Source of the DNA: Streptomyces lincolnensis
GTDB taxonomy: Bacteria > Actinomycetota > Actinomycetes > Streptomycetales > Streptomycetaceae
Assembly (NCBI RefSeq): GCF_021173675.1
Contig: NZ_JAIHON010000003.1
Location: 620,001-684,000, forward strand
Length of the DNA stretch: 64,000 nucleotides
Reading direction: 5' to 3'
The position numbers and the translations under genes were made by a program. Under the pieces are notes generated by a model. The model saw nothing but the letters and a program-made list of their open reading frames with translations, had not been told where the DNA came from and ran no database searches. Below, in pieces: positions 48,578 through 57,804 of the stretch. Within the stretch, counting starts at the first letter, position 1; every line of letters begins with the position of its first letter.

Positions 48578-49156
48578 TCAGACCACGGCGAGCCGGTCCA
48601 CCAGTAGTTGCACCCTGCGCTCGGTGTGCTCCGGAGGCAGCCGCCCTTCCCGGGTCAGGGTTGCGAGACCGTGCAGGGATGCCCAGAACGTCTCGGTGAA
48701 CAGGCTCGGGTCGACGCCGTCTCCCGCAACCTCGCCGAGGGTCTCAAGGAGTGCGGCAAAGGCGTCCTTGAGAGGTGCCGGGGTGTCCTCCTGGGCGTAT
48801 GCCAGGCCGCCGTCGAGCTGGAACAGGGCGTCGTAGACCGCCGGGTTGCGTGCGGCGAAGTCGAGGTAGGCGCGGGCCAGGGCGGCCACCCGGGCGCGCG
48901 GGCCGTCCACGGCGGAGGTCGCGGCCCGCACCGCCACGGCCATCTCGGCGGCGCCCTGGAGGGCGACCGCGCCGATGATCTCGCGCTTGCCGCGGAAGTG
49001 GCTGTAGAGGACGGGCTGGCTGTACTCGATGCGCTCGGCGAGCCGACGGGTGGTGACCGCGTCCCAGCCCTGCTGCTCGGCGAGTTCGCGGGCCGTCGCC
49101 ACGATGAGGCGCTCGCGCTCCGCCCGTTCCCGCTGCTTGCGTTCCTGTACCGACAT
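48578..49156 (-). CDS. TetR-family regulator
   Basis: A 192-residue regulator with helix-turn-helix VTTRRLAERIEYSQPVLYSH and FRGKREIIGAVAL, plus a WHG-type C-terminal ligand domain. It diverges from a small DUF1772 membrane gene. Two near-identical 13-base palindromes lie in the 91-base gap, so it almost certainly represses both itself and that gene. The downstream flavin monooxygenase on the same strand may also respond to it. Confidence 0.9.
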   Translation of the reverse strand: MSVQERKQRERAERERLIVATARELAEQQGWDAVTTRRLAERIEYSQPVLYSHFRGKREIIGAVALQGAAEMAVAVRAATSAVDGPRARVAALARAYLDFAARNPAVYDALFQLDGGLAYAQEDTPAPLKDAFAALLETLGEVAGDGVDPSLFTETFWASLHGLATLTREGRLPPEHTERRVQLLVDRLAVV

Positions 49157-49165
49157 GAATCGATC

Positions 49166-49178
49166 CTAGCACCGCTAG
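49166..49178. promoter_or_regulatory. TetR operator, copy 1
   Basis: CTAGCACCGCTAG, 10 bases upstream of the TetR start codon. Same palindrome as at 49217-49229 except for one central base. Confidence 0.7.
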
Positions 49179-49216
49179 ACAAAAGAGCGGCAGTAGCTCT
49201 AGCGTTGCCTCATCAG

Positions 49217-49229
49217 CTAGCAGCGCTAG
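49217..49229. promoter_or_regulatory. TetR operator, copy 2
   Basis: CTAGCAGCGCTAG, 19 bases before the DUF1772 start, 51 bases centre-to-centre from copy 1. Confidence 0.7.
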
Positions 49230-49247
49230 ATTCCAGGAGGGGTCATC

Positions 49248-49694
49248 ATGCTCAACGCACTCCAGGTCGTCACCACCGTGGTCGTCGGCGTGATGGTGGG
49301 GGTGGAGTTCTCCGTCCCCTTCTTCCTCAACCCGACCCTCAACACACTCCCCGACGACAGCAACCAACTCGCCCGCGCCCACGGAGGCCGGAGGGGTGGC
49401 GCCGTGATGCCGTTCTGGTACATCACCTCACTCGTCCTAGTCGCGGTCTGGGCCATCGCCGGATGGCGCCACTCCGGCACCGGCCTCGTCGTCACCGCCG
49501 GCGCGCTGCTGATCCTCAGCGTGATCATGTCGATTCTGCTGCTCGTCCCGATCAACAACCGGGTCAAGACGTGGACCCCCGAGAACCGGCCCGCCGACTG
49601 GAAGCAGCAGATAACCCGCTGGGACCGCTTCCACTACGTCCGCGTCGCCGTCATCATCGCCGCCTTCGCCTGCCTGGCGGCCGCCCTCGCCTGA
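49248..49694 (+). CDS. DUF1772-family membrane protein
   Basis: A 148-residue integral membrane protein with four hydrophobic helices (about residues 4-27, 54-72, 78-98 and 128-147) and the family stretch VPINNRVKTW preceding helix 4. It is often under TetR control in actinobacteria. AGGAGG precedes ATG 49248. The function of the family is unknown; coupling to the TetR gene suggests a solvent or drug stress role. Confidence 0.82.
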   Translation: MLNALQVVTTVVVGVMVGVEFSVPFFLNPTLNTLPDDSNQLARAHGGRRGGAVMPFWYITSLVLVAVWAIAGWRHSGTGLVVTAGALLILSVIMSILLLVPINNRVKTWTPENRPADWKQQITRWDRFHYVRVAVIIAAFACLAAALA

Positions 49695-49802
49695 GCCCGC
49701 GGGACTGTGGGGCAGGCGGCACAGGACATCGCAGTGATCTGCACGTTGCCCGTGGTCACGGACTCGGGCAGAAGCAGGAACGTGCGCACGCACGGGCAAA
49801 GT

Positions 49803-50189
49803 TCAGGCAACGCTCCACGCGCGCAACTGACGACCGATCAGGCCAACACCCATCGCACCGGAAGCCGTGTCCCGCACCAGAGCGACCGCTTCCTTCGGCG
49901 GGTACTCCAGAGGGCACCCGTTCAGCGCCAGATACGCCTCCGTGCAGTGCCAGGCGAAGGCCTCGTTGGAGTGCTCCAGGCACGGCAGCCGCACCAGTGT
50001 CTGCAACAGCGAGGCCGCCTTGAGGTACAGGGACCCGTAGACGTCGCGTTCCAGGGCCCGGGCATTGACCCGGGCGACGGCGGCGTAGAGGGGGCCGAGG
50101 TCGTCCACCTGCGGGTCACCGGGCAGCAGCTCGGCGGCGTGCAGCAGGAAGGTCACGTCAAGGGGGTGAAGCGGTTCGTGCTGCGTCAC
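49803..50189 (-). CDS. Doc/Fic-related toxin
   Basis: A 128-residue protein resembling the death-on-curing group seen in Streptomyces: DVTFLLHAAELLPGDPQVDD, LYGSL-like helix and NEAFAWHCTEAYLALNGCPL. The canonical Fic motif HPFxDGNKR is not present; only the surrounding helices match, so the catalytic activity may be lost or altered. Its start overlaps the antitoxin stop (ATGA, 50186-50189), as expected for toxin-antitoxin pairs. Doc proteins phosphorylate EF-Tu. Confidence 0.72.
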   Translation of the reverse strand: MTQHEPLHPLDVTFLLHAAELLPGDPQVDDLGPLYAAVARVNARALERDVYGSLYLKAASLLQTLVRLPCLEHSNEAFAWHCTEAYLALNGCPLEYPPKEAVALVRDTASGAMGVGLIGRQLRAWSVA

Positions 50190-50491
50190 GCGGCGTGACC
50201 CCGCTCCTGCTCCTCAAGACCACGCCGCGCGGCCAGCTCCGCAGCCCGCCGCTCATCGCCGGGACCGGTCGCGTCGGCTGTCTCGGCTCCCTCGCCAAAC
50301 GCGTCACCACTGCGGGACATCGACTCGCTGAAGGCGTCGAGGAACCTGGCCTCCACGGCAGTGGCGCGGGCGTAGGCGGCGGACAGGATGTACTCCTGCA
50401 GGCTGACGCCCTCCTGCCGCGCCGCGGCCTCGATCGCGGCGCGCTGGGCAGGATCGGGGAAACGAAGGTTCATCGCCTTGGGCTGAGACAT
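50186..50491 (-). CDS. Ribbon-helix-helix-like antitoxin
   Basis: A 101-residue protein with an N-terminal DNA-binding ribbon-helix-helix (MNLRFPDPAQRAAIEAAARQ and EGVSLQEYILSAAYARA, similar to DUF1778/HicB-type antitoxins) and an acidic, disordered C-terminal tail that would cover the toxin. It precedes and overlaps the toxin gene. Its own start codon lies within an inverted repeat at 50490-50517, consistent with autoregulation. Confidence 0.75.
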   Translation of the reverse strand: MSQPKAMNLRFPDPAQRAAIEAAARQEGVSLQEYILSAAYARATAVEARFLDAFSESMSRSGDAFGEGAETADATGPGDERRAAELAARRGLEEQERGHAA

Positions 50492-50517
50492 GGTACCGAC
50501 GGTATCGCAGGTACCAT
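50490..50517. promoter_or_regulatory. Antitoxin autoregulatory operator
   Basis: ATGGTACC and GGTACCAT are 8-bp perfect arms around 12 bases, with a GGTATC between them, overlapping the antitoxin start codon. Confidence 0.65.
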
Positions 50518-50879
50518 CGGGTGGCCAGGTGACGTGGCGTGCACCATCCCGCGAGTTCCCTTGAGCCCCGCTGAGTCAGAGCGGGGCTGGTTCGGCAGGC
50601 CGCTGTGGGATACGGAGACGGCCGACGCCGACCCACACTTCGGCAAGTGCCGCAGGGCTCGCCGAACGGCACCGGTCGGGTCTGGGCCGGGCCCGGCAGG
50701 TCGCCCGGGCACTGGGAGAAGCCCGCGCCGGAGCCGCTGGATCACCAGCGATGTGACCCGAGCCCACGTGCTGTACGTACGGGAGTTCACCAGCAGGGCG
50801 CATCACGCACACCCCGTGCCCCGCCACCACGAGCAGCAGCGCACGATCAGCGGCACCGGCGGCCCCGGTCGTACCGGCG

Positions 50880-52298
50880 TCAGCGGCCCTTGCGAACCCG
50901 GGCCGCCGCACGGGCTTCCGCCGCCTTGCGGGCCTCGGCCGCTTTGCGGGACTCCTTCGCGGGGCGCCCCGCACGGGAGCCGAGGCCGCGGAACGGGATG
51001 TTGCCGCTGGTGGTCTTCGTCTCGGTCGGCGGGCGTTTCGCGCCGGTGATGGCGGTCAGCTTCGCCTCGCCGGAGCGGATCTGGGTGACCGTCGGCCGGA
51101 TCCCGGCCTCGGACATCATCCGGTTCACATCGCGACGCTGGTTGGGTGTGACCAGGGTGACCACGGTCCCGGACTCCCCGGCCCGTGCCGTACGCCCGCC
51201 ACGGTGCAGGTAGTCCTTGCCGTCGGCCGGCGGGTCGACGTTGACGACGAGGTCCAGGGTGTCGATGTGAATGCCCCGCGCGGCGACATTGGTGGCCACC
51301 AGCACGGTGATCTGACCGTCCTTGAACTGACCGAGCGTGTGTGTGCGCTGGGGCTGCGACTTCCCGCTGTGCAGAGCACCGGCCCGTACGCCGCTGGCCC
51401 GCAGGTGCCGGGTGAACTGGTCCACGCCGGCCTTGGTGTCCAGGAACATCAGCACCCGGCCGTCCCGCGCGGCGATCTCGGTCGCGGTCGCGTACTTGTC
51501 GGCGGCGTGGACGTTCAGTACGTGGTGTTGCATCGTGGCGACCGACCCCGCCGCGGGGTCGACCGAGGCGAGAACCGGGTCGTGGAGGTAGTCCCGCACC
51601 AGCTGGTCGACGTTGCGGTCGAGTGTGGCCGAGAACAGCAGTCGCTGCCCGTCGGGCCGCACCTGATCCAGGATCTGCGTGACCTGCGGCAGGAAACCCA
51701 GGTCGCACATCTGGTCCGCCTCGTCCAGCACCGTGATCCGCACCTGCCCCAGGTGACAGTCCCGGCGCGACACCAGGCCGGCCAGCCGCCCCGGCGTCGC
51801 GACAAGCACCTCGGCCCCGGACCGCAGTTGTGCCTGCTGCCGGTTGATCGACAGCCCGCCGACCGCCGTCGCCAGGCGCACCTTCAGCGTCTGCGCATAC
51901 GGTGCCAGCGCGTCGCTCACCTGCTGTGCGAGTTCCCGGGTCGGCACCAGGACCAGCGCGAGCGGCCGCTTCGACTCCGCTCGCAGGCCCGCTGTCCGGA
52001 CGAGAAGCGCCAGCCCGAAAGCCAGTGTCTTGCCGGAGCCGGTCCGCGCCCGGCCGAGGACGTTGCGGCCGGCCAGCGCGTTGGGCAGGGTGGCTGCCTG
52101 GATCGGAAAGGGCTCTGCCACCCCCAGGCCGGTCATCGCACTCATCAGCTCCGACGGCAGCCCGAGCGCGTCGAAGGACGCGGCCGGAGGCAGCCCGGGG
52201 GACACCCCCTGCGGCGTCGAGGGTTCGCCCTGCGCTGTTGTCGCCCGCCGCGGTGTTCCGGTGGGGGAGAGGCCAGGGGCCGACCGCTTCGCGTTCAT
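50880..52298 (-). CDS. DEAD-box RNA helicase
   Basis: A 472-residue helicase with all superfamily II motifs: Q motif PFPIQAATLP, motif I ARTGSGKT, Ia PTRELAQQ, Ib TPGRL, motif II VLDEADQM, motif III SATLD, motif V ATNVAARGIHI and motif VI HRGGRTARAG. The C-terminus is a basic Lys/Arg/Ala-rich tail that would add non-specific RNA binding. It resembles RhlE-type cold-adaptation helicases. AGGAAGG precedes ATG 52298. A strong hairpin lies in the leader at 52334-52365. Confidence 0.95.
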   Translation of the reverse strand: MNAKRSAPGLSPTGTPRRATTAQGEPSTPQGVSPGLPPAASFDALGLPSELMSAMTGLGVAEPFPIQAATLPNALAGRNVLGRARTGSGKTLAFGLALLVRTAGLRAESKRPLALVLVPTRELAQQVSDALAPYAQTLKVRLATAVGGLSINRQQAQLRSGAEVLVATPGRLAGLVSRRDCHLGQVRITVLDEADQMCDLGFLPQVTQILDQVRPDGQRLLFSATLDRNVDQLVRDYLHDPVLASVDPAAGSVATMQHHVLNVHAADKYATATEIAARDGRVLMFLDTKAGVDQFTRHLRASGVRAGALHSGKSQPQRTHTLGQFKDGQITVLVATNVAARGIHIDTLDLVVNVDPPADGKDYLHRGGRTARAGESGTVVTLVTPNQRRDVNRMMSEAGIRPTVTQIRSGEAKLTAITGAKRPPTETKTTSGNIPFRGLGSRAGRPAKESRKAAEARKAAEARAAARVRKGR

Positions 52299-52333
52299 GA
52301 GGGAACCTTCCTGATCTGTCGCCCCGGAACGGC

Positions 52334-52365
52334 CCGGGGCCCGTACCCCTTGGTACGGGCCCCGG
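52334..52365 (-). promoter_or_regulatory. Leader hairpin upstream of DEAD-box helicase
   Basis: CCGGGGCCCGTACC (52334-52347) and GGTACGGGCCCCGG (52352-52365) are 14-bp perfect arms with a CCTT loop, 36 bases before the helicase start codon on the minus strand. The position fits a leader RNA structure or attenuator that the helicase could itself unwind. A terminator for an unseen upstream transcript is the alternative. The rest of 52366-52687 has no gene. Confidence 0.6.
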
Positions 52366-52687
52366 TGATGTCGAAGCGTGCCCCGATTTTATCAGCGGGC
52401 AGCCCTTGACCGACCTCGGCGACGTCGGCCTCGCGTGACCGGCACATTGCCGGACTTTCAGCAGGACATCGGCGTGACGGTGTGACATGGATCATGCGGT
52501 GTGGGCGGGGATCTTGGAATGCCCGGTCAGGTGCTACTGCTGCACTTGTTATGGGCTTGCCATGCCCTGGGGGCGCCGGGCGACGATGCCAGGCACGACG
52601 GGCCACGAGCAGCCGCGACACCGCGGCCGCGACCCGACGCTCCCGCATTCCTCTCGCACCGCTCCCTCCGAAAGGTTCTCCTGCGCC

Positions 52688-53893
52688 ATGCCACTGGCTC
52701 TCCTGGCCCTGGCTGTTGTCGCCTTCGGCATCGGCACGACCGAATTCGCCACGATGGGGCTGCTGCCCCAGATCGCTGACGGCGTCGACGTGTCCGTGCC
52801 GCAAGCGGGCAACGTCGTCTCCGCCTACGCACTGGGTGTCGTCGTCGGTGCCCCGGTGCTGACGGGCATCGGTGCGCGCGTCCCCCACAAGAAGCTGCTG
52901 CTGCTCCTGACCGGCCTGTTCGTCATCGGCAATGCGGCATCCGCGCTCGCTCCGAACTTCGGCCTGCTCTTTGCCGCCCGCTTCCTGGCCGGCCTGCCCC
53001 ACGGTGCCCTCTTCGGAGTGGGCGCGGTCGTGGCGTCCCGGCTGGTCGCCCCCGACCGGGCCGCACGCGCGGTGTCGAAGATGTTCCTCGGCCTGACCAT
53101 CGCCAACATCGTCGGTGTCCCGGCGGGAACGGCTCTCGGACAACAGCTGGGCTGGCGGTCCGCCTACGTCGCGGTCGCCGTCATCGGCCTCGTCGCCCTC
53201 GCCGCGCTGGCCGTCTTCGTCCCCGACCAGCCCCGTGGCCGGCAGTCCGGCGTCCGGCACGAACTGCGGGCCATGGGCAACAAGCAGGTGGTCATCGGCC
53301 TGGCCACGGCGGTCGTGGGATTCGGAGGGTTCTTCGCCGTCTACAGCTACCTGGTGCCCATGCTGACGAACGTGACGGGCCTCTCCGACTCCTCGACCAC
53401 GCTGGTCCTCGCGCTCTACGGCGTCGGCATGACCCTCGGCACGCTGGTCGCCGGCCCGCTCACGGACCGCGCCCTGCGCCCGACCCTGTACGCCGGGCTC
53501 GCCCTGCTGACCTCGGCGCTCGTGGTGTTCTACTTCGCCGTCCACAGCACCGTGCCCGCCCTGGTGACGATCACTGTCATCGGCGCCATGGGTGCTCTCA
53601 TCACCACGCCCGTCCAGATGCTGCTGATGGCCAAGGCGAAGGACGCCCCGACCATGGCGGCGGCCTCCAACCACTCCGCCTTCAACCTGGCCAACGCGGG
53701 CGGCGCCTGGCTCGGCGGCCTCGCCATCTCGGCAGGCTGGGGCTGGGCCTCGCCCGCCCTGGTCGGCGCGGCCCTCGGCGTGGCCGGGCTGGGACTGGCG
53801 TTCATGGGCGGCCTCATGGACCGGGGTGGCCGACACTCCGAGGTGATCACGTCATCGGGCTCGCAGACCGACCAGGTCCCCGCTGCCAAGTAG
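52688..53893 (+). CDS. MFS transporter, DHA1 (12-TM) type
   Basis: A 401-residue major facilitator with about 12 hydrophobic helices: FGIGTTEFATMGLLPQIADG in helix 1, RFLAGLPHGALFGVGAVVAS (helix 4 signature) and LTIANIVGVPAGTALGQQLG (helix 5 antiporter motif C). It belongs to the AraJ/YdhP and chloramphenicol-efflux-like group. ATG 52688 begins directly before helix 1; earlier in-frame starts would add a non-hydrophobic extension. The substrate is unknown. It diverges from the helicase. Confidence 0.9.
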   Translation: MPLALLALAVVAFGIGTTEFATMGLLPQIADGVDVSVPQAGNVVSAYALGVVVGAPVLTGIGARVPHKKLLLLLTGLFVIGNAASALAPNFGLLFAARFLAGLPHGALFGVGAVVASRLVAPDRAARAVSKMFLGLTIANIVGVPAGTALGQQLGWRSAYVAVAVIGLVALAALAVFVPDQPRGRQSGVRHELRAMGNKQVVIGLATAVVGFGGFFAVYSYLVPMLTNVTGLSDSSTTLVLALYGVGMTLGTLVAGPLTDRALRPTLYAGLALLTSALVVFYFAVHSTVPALVTITVIGAMGALITTPVQMLLMAKAKDAPTMAAASNHSAFNLANAGGAWLGGLAISAGWGWASPALVGAALGVAGLGLAFMGGLMDRGGRHSEVITSSGSQTDQVPAAK

Positions 53894-54112
53894 GAACGCC
53901 GTTCTGCCGGTGTTATCGGCGGCGGACGGCTCACTTCCAGGACGGAGAGAGCTGAGGTCGCCTTCCAGGGATGCCAGCCGTCGGCCGCTCGAAGCCCTGG
54001 GTACACGTTCCAGGCCTGCGGGCGCATGCCCCAGGAGGCGGCGCGCTTGCGGCTGTACGGGGTGAAGGCGCCCCTGGGGGCCGGTGCGACGGGCCCAGAG
54101 CCCAGCTCCTGG

Positions 54113-54907
54113 TCAGACGGTGGTGAGGTGCGGGGTGCCCCGGGGCAGCCAGGTGAATGGCTTGCTGCGCTCCGGGGGCAGGGCCTCCAGTTTCCTGGTG
54201 AGGGCTTCTGGGCCTTCACGGAAGTGATGCCAGCCTTCGTAGTGGACGGGATGGACCGTCTGGGGCTGGATCGTTGCGCACAGGTCGAGCGCTTCGGCGG
54301 CGGTCATCGAGTAGCGGATGGGGCCGGTGAGGGGGAACTGGACGCCTCCCAGGTGGAGCAGGACGGTGCCGGGGCGCAGGGAGGCGGCGGTCTTGCGTAG
54401 GGCGCCGTACGGAACCGTGTCTCCGGTGATCCACAGCGGTCCGTGGTGCTGGCCGGGCCAGGCGAGGGCGAACCCGATGACCTGTCCGGCGACGGGGCGG
54501 CTGAGGGGCGGGCCGTGTCGGCAGGGGGTGGCGGTGATGGCAATGGGTGGCCGGTCCGGCGCCTGCAACCGGGTGGTCCGGCCGGCCTTGAGTCCCCGTA
54601 CGGTCGTGCCGTCCAGCCGACGTGCTCCCGCACGCGTGGTCACCACCGTGGTGACGTCGGCGAGCAGGGCACGGCCGGCGTCGTCGAGGTTGTCGCTGTG
54701 GTGGTCATGGGAGAGCAGGACCGCGTCGACCGGTCCGATCTCCTCGCGGGGCAGGGCGGGGCCGGTGAGTTTGCGGGAGGACGTCCCCCAGCCGAAGGAG
54801 TACGTACGGCCCGGTGGATCGAAGGTGGGGTCCGTCAGCAGGCGCCAGCCCGCGAACTCGATGAGGACGGTGGGGCCGCCGATGTGGGTGAACCGGACTT
54901 CCGTCAT
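54113..54907 (-). CDS. Metallo-beta-lactamase-fold hydrolase (UlaG-like)
   Basis: A 264-residue MBL-fold protein with the N-terminal FTHIGGPTVLIEFAGWRLLT, LTDPTFDPPG, the metal motif LSHDHHSDNLDD (HxHxDH-type with HDHHSD), WITGDTVPYG and VHPVHYEGWHHF. It is of the UlaG/lactonase-like group that acts on esters or phosphodiesters of small molecules. AGGAGG lies 5-8 nt before ATG 54907. It is the last of four minus-strand hydrolase genes and lies 63 bases after the preceding one. Confidence 0.9.
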   Translation of the reverse strand: MTEVRFTHIGGPTVLIEFAGWRLLTDPTFDPPGRTYSFGWGTSSRKLTGPALPREEIGPVDAVLLSHDHHSDNLDDAGRALLADVTTVVTTRAGARRLDGTTVRGLKAGRTTRLQAPDRPPIAITATPCRHGPPLSRPVAGQVIGFALAWPGQHHGPLWITGDTVPYGALRKTAASLRPGTVLLHLGGVQFPLTGPIRYSMTAAEALDLCATIQPQTVHPVHYEGWHHFREGPEALTRKLEALPPERSKPFTWLPRGTPHLTTV

Positions 54908-54970
54908 GGGCGCCTCCTGAGCCGTGGTGCCCGGCGGGCCGGGCACCACGGTCGGTTGGTCGGCTGTCGG

Positions 54971-55765
54971 TCAGGTGTGGTCCAGGGCCCAGGCCAGGGC
55001 GTGGTCGGCGATCTCCTCCCAGCCCTTCTGGGCGGGCATAAGGTGGGATCGGCCGGCGTACTCGACGACCTCAGTGACGGTGGCGTCCGACTTGTAGTGC
55101 CTGGCGTTGGACCGCTGGATCTTCGGCGGCATCAGGTGGTCGTTCTCGCCCGCGACGAACAGCAGCGGAGCCCGGTCGTCGTTGCGGTAGTTCACGTACG
55201 AGTCGGCGTGGCCGGGGTGGATGTTGGCCAGCGCGCTGCCCCAGAACACATGGCCGGAGGCGGGGATGTGGTAGCGCTCGTACAGGGCGCGGGCCTCGTC
55301 CTCGGGGAAGGTGTTGGTGAAGGCGTAGCGCCACTGGTCGTAGGTGAATCCGACGGCCTTGTGTCGATTGGCGGGGTTCTTCAGCACGGGGAACGTCGCT
55401 TTCAGCTGCGACAGCGGAACCGTCGCCACCCCTTCGGTGGGCGCGGAGTTGATGGCCACTCCGGCGCTGCCGTATCCGTGGTCGAGCAGGATCTGGGTGA
55501 ACACCCCGCCGGCGGAGTGGCCCATGATGATCGGTTGCGTGCCGAGGCCGTCGATCAGTTTCTCCAGCGACGCGATGATCGAGGGGACGGTGAGCTCCTC
55601 GATGGGAGTGGGGTCGGCGTTGAGCGCCTCCACCTCCACCTCGAATCCGGGGTAGGCCGGGGCCAGTACCCGGAAGCCCTGGGACTGGTAGCGGGTGATC
55701 CAGTGTTCCCAGCTGCGGGGTGTCACCCAGAAGCCGTGAATGAGGACGATGGTGTCCGGTTTCAT
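54971..55765 (-). CDS. Alpha/beta hydrolase
   Basis: A 264-residue cytosolic alpha/beta hydrolase: IVLIHGFWVTPRSWEHWITR (oxyanion), PIIMGHSAGGVFTQILLDHG (nucleophile Ser), LLFVAGENDHLMPP (acid) and the terminal GRSHLMPAQKGWEEIADHAL (His). ATG 55765 has AAGGAG 8 nt upstream; a TTG at 55783 would overlap the preceding gene. It is 14 bases from the preceding hydrolase gene, clearly co-transcribed. Confidence 0.88.
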   Translation of the reverse strand: MKPDTIVLIHGFWVTPRSWEHWITRYQSQGFRVLAPAYPGFEVEVEALNADPTPIEELTVPSIIASLEKLIDGLGTQPIIMGHSAGGVFTQILLDHGYGSAGVAINSAPTEGVATVPLSQLKATFPVLKNPANRHKAVGFTYDQWRYAFTNTFPEDEARALYERYHIPASGHVFWGSALANIHPGHADSYVNYRNDDRAPLLFVAGENDHLMPPKIQRSNARHYKSDATVTEVVEYAGRSHLMPAQKGWEEIADHALAWALDHT

Positions 55766-55779
55766 GAGCGGTCGCTCCT

Positions 55780-56607
55780 TCAACGGGTGGCCGCGTGGGC
55801 GGCCTTGATGATCCCGGCGGCGGCTTCCGGGTGGGAGATCATGACCACGTGCGAGGACCGGATCTCGGTCACCTTGCTGCCTGCGCGCTTGGCCATGAAC
55901 CGCTGGGCGGCGGGCGGGATGACCTTGTCCTCGGTCGGGATCAGGTACCAGGACGGGACGGTCTTCCAGGCGGGCGCGCCGCTGGGGCCGCTGAGGCCCT
56001 GGACGCTGCCGGGGCGCTGGGTGGCCGCCATCAGACGGGTCTGGGAGGCGGGCAGATCGGCGGCGAACACCGCCCGGAACTTCGCGGCGTCGATGTAGCC
56101 GTCGGTGCCCGGTTCGCCGCCGGGCACCGGGTAGTTGCGGGGGATCAGGGCGGCGCCCAGTTCACTGCCGGGGAACTGGCCCGCGAGTTGCAGCGCGCTC
56201 TCGCCCTGGTCGGGCGCGAACGCCCCCATGTACACCAGGGCCTTGACGTTGGCGTGGCCGCGGGCGGCGTTGGTGATGACGACGCCTCCGTAGGAGTGGG
56301 CCGCCAGGATGACCGGGCCGGGGATGGTGTCCACGACGCTGGAGATGTAGGCGGCGTCACCCGCCGTGTCCCGCAGCGGGTTGGCGGGCGCGATGACCGG
56401 GAAGCCGGCCTTCTGCAGCAGCGCGATGGTGTCGTTGAAGCCGGAGGCGTCGGCGAACGCCCCGTGCACGAGGACGACGGTCGGCTTCGGCGTCTTGTCC
56501 GCCTGCACGGCTCTGAGGGAGGTCGCCTGGGCCGAGACCGCGCCGGCGACGAGAAGAACGGCGGCGGCCAGTGCCGTCAGCAGACGGCGCAGTACAGGAA
56601 CACGCAT
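55780..56607 (-). CDS. Secreted alpha/beta hydrolase
   Basis: A 275-residue exported hydrolase with signal peptide at residues 1-29 (RRLLTALAAAVLLVAGAVSA, then QA). It has VVLVHGAFADASGFND, nucleophile elbow AAHSYGGVVITNAA and a terminal His in SSHVVMISHPEAAAGII. It is similar to the EstC/MhpC-like exported esterases of Streptomyces. Centre of the minus-strand hydrolase run; the upstream chloroperoxidase-like gene ends 90 bases before. Confidence 0.88.
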   Translation of the reverse strand: MRVPVLRRLLTALAAAVLLVAGAVSAQATSLRAVQADKTPKPTVVLVHGAFADASGFNDTIALLQKAGFPVIAPANPLRDTAGDAAYISSVVDTIPGPVILAAHSYGGVVITNAARGHANVKALVYMGAFAPDQGESALQLAGQFPGSELGAALIPRNYPVPGGEPGTDGYIDAAKFRAVFAADLPASQTRLMAATQRPGSVQGLSGPSGAPAWKTVPSWYLIPTEDKVIPPAAQRFMAKRAGSKVTEIRSSHVVMISHPEAAAGIIKAAHAATR

Positions 56608-56697
56608 GACGAACCCTTTCGGACAGGAGGGTTGGATCGTGCGGAGGTGCCGGCGGGCGGCGCGCCCAGTGCCGGTGACGACGAGGGTTTGCGGGGT

Positions 56698-57522
56698 TCA
56701 GGAGGCGAGGAACGCGAGCAGGTCGGCGTTGAACTCGTCCTTGAACGCGCCCACGAGACCGTGCGGAGCACCCGGATAGACCTTCAGCGTCGCGTCCTTG
56801 ACGAGCTTGGCCGACTCCAGGCCGGCGGCCACGATCGGGACGATCTGGTCGTCGTCGCCGTGGGCGATGAAGGTGGGAACGTCGAAGCGCCCCAGGTCCT
56901 CGGTGAAGTCGGTCTCGGAGAACGCGCGGATGCAGTCCAGCGCGCCCTTGAGCCCGACCTGCATGCTCTGCAGCCAGAACGCGTCCGACACACCCTTCGA
57001 GACCGTCGCACCGGGCCGGTTGAAGCCGTAGAAGGGCAGGCTCAGCTCGGCGTAGAACTGCGACCGGTCGGCCGACACGCCCGCACGGATGGCGTCGAAC
57101 GCCTCAATGGGCAGGCCCTGCGGATTGGTGTCGGTCTTGAGCATGAGGGGCGGCACCGCGCCCAGCAGGACGGCCTTGGCGATCCGGGACGTACCGTGTC
57201 GGCCGATGTAGCGGGTCACCTCACCGCCGCCCGTCGAGTGCCCCACCAGCACGACGTCGTGCAGGTCGAGGGTCTCGATCAGCTGGGCGAGGTCGTCGGC
57301 GTAGGTGTCCATGTCGTTGCCGTTCCACGGCTGGCCGGAGCGGCCGTGTCCGCGCCGGTCGTGCGCGATCGCACGGTAGCCGTGCGAGGCGACGAGGTGC
57401 AGCTGGTCGTCCCAGGCGTCGGCGTTCAACGGCCAGCCGTGGCTGAACACCACCGGACGCCCGCTGCCCCAGTCCTTGTAGAAGATCTCCGTGCCGTCGC
57501 GCGTGGTGATGAAGTTCCCCAT
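56698..57522 (-). CDS. Non-heme chloroperoxidase/arylesterase-type hydrolase
   Basis: A 274-residue alpha/beta hydrolase with the haloperoxidase-family stretches [34 protein letters not shown], the elbow [11 protein letters not shown] and [17 protein letters not shown]. Members hydrolyse aryl esters and lactones and show perhydrolase side activity. It is the first gene of the hydrolase run and diverges from an AraC regulator 283 bases away, the likely controller. Confidence 0.92.
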   Translation of the reverse strand: MGNFITTRDGTEIFYKDWGSGRPVVFSHGWPLNADAWDDQLHLVASHGYRAIAHDRRGHGRSGQPWNGNDMDTYADDLAQLIETLDLHDVVLVGHSTGGGEVTRYIGRHGTSRIAKAVLLGAVPPLMLKTDTNPQGLPIEAFDAIRAGVSADRSQFYAELSLPFYGFNRPGATVSKGVSDAFWLQSMQVGLKGALDCIRAFSETDFTEDLGRFDVPTFIAHGDDDQIVPIVAAGLESAKLVKDATLKVYPGAPHGLVGAFKDEFNADLLAFLAS

Positions 57523-57804
57523 GGGAGCGCTCCCGTCGGTGGCCGGTGTCGGTGTCGGTGCCCGACTCGGTGAAGGGGGATCGTGTCAGCGCCGTGGGCG
57601 AGGTTCTTTGCCGTGCGCGCCGAGAACTGTTCCCTGGGTGCCAAGACGGCGTCCGGCCGGGTGATTTGTGTGGCGCGCGGTGAAGGACCATGCGCAGGTG
57701 GCCAGGGAGTACGGGAACCCAACTGCCAAAGCCACCCCCGGTGTTGAAGAATCTGGAGGACGGCACGGCAGTGGACGGCCCGCTGCTGCAGTCCTGGGGG
57801 GACC

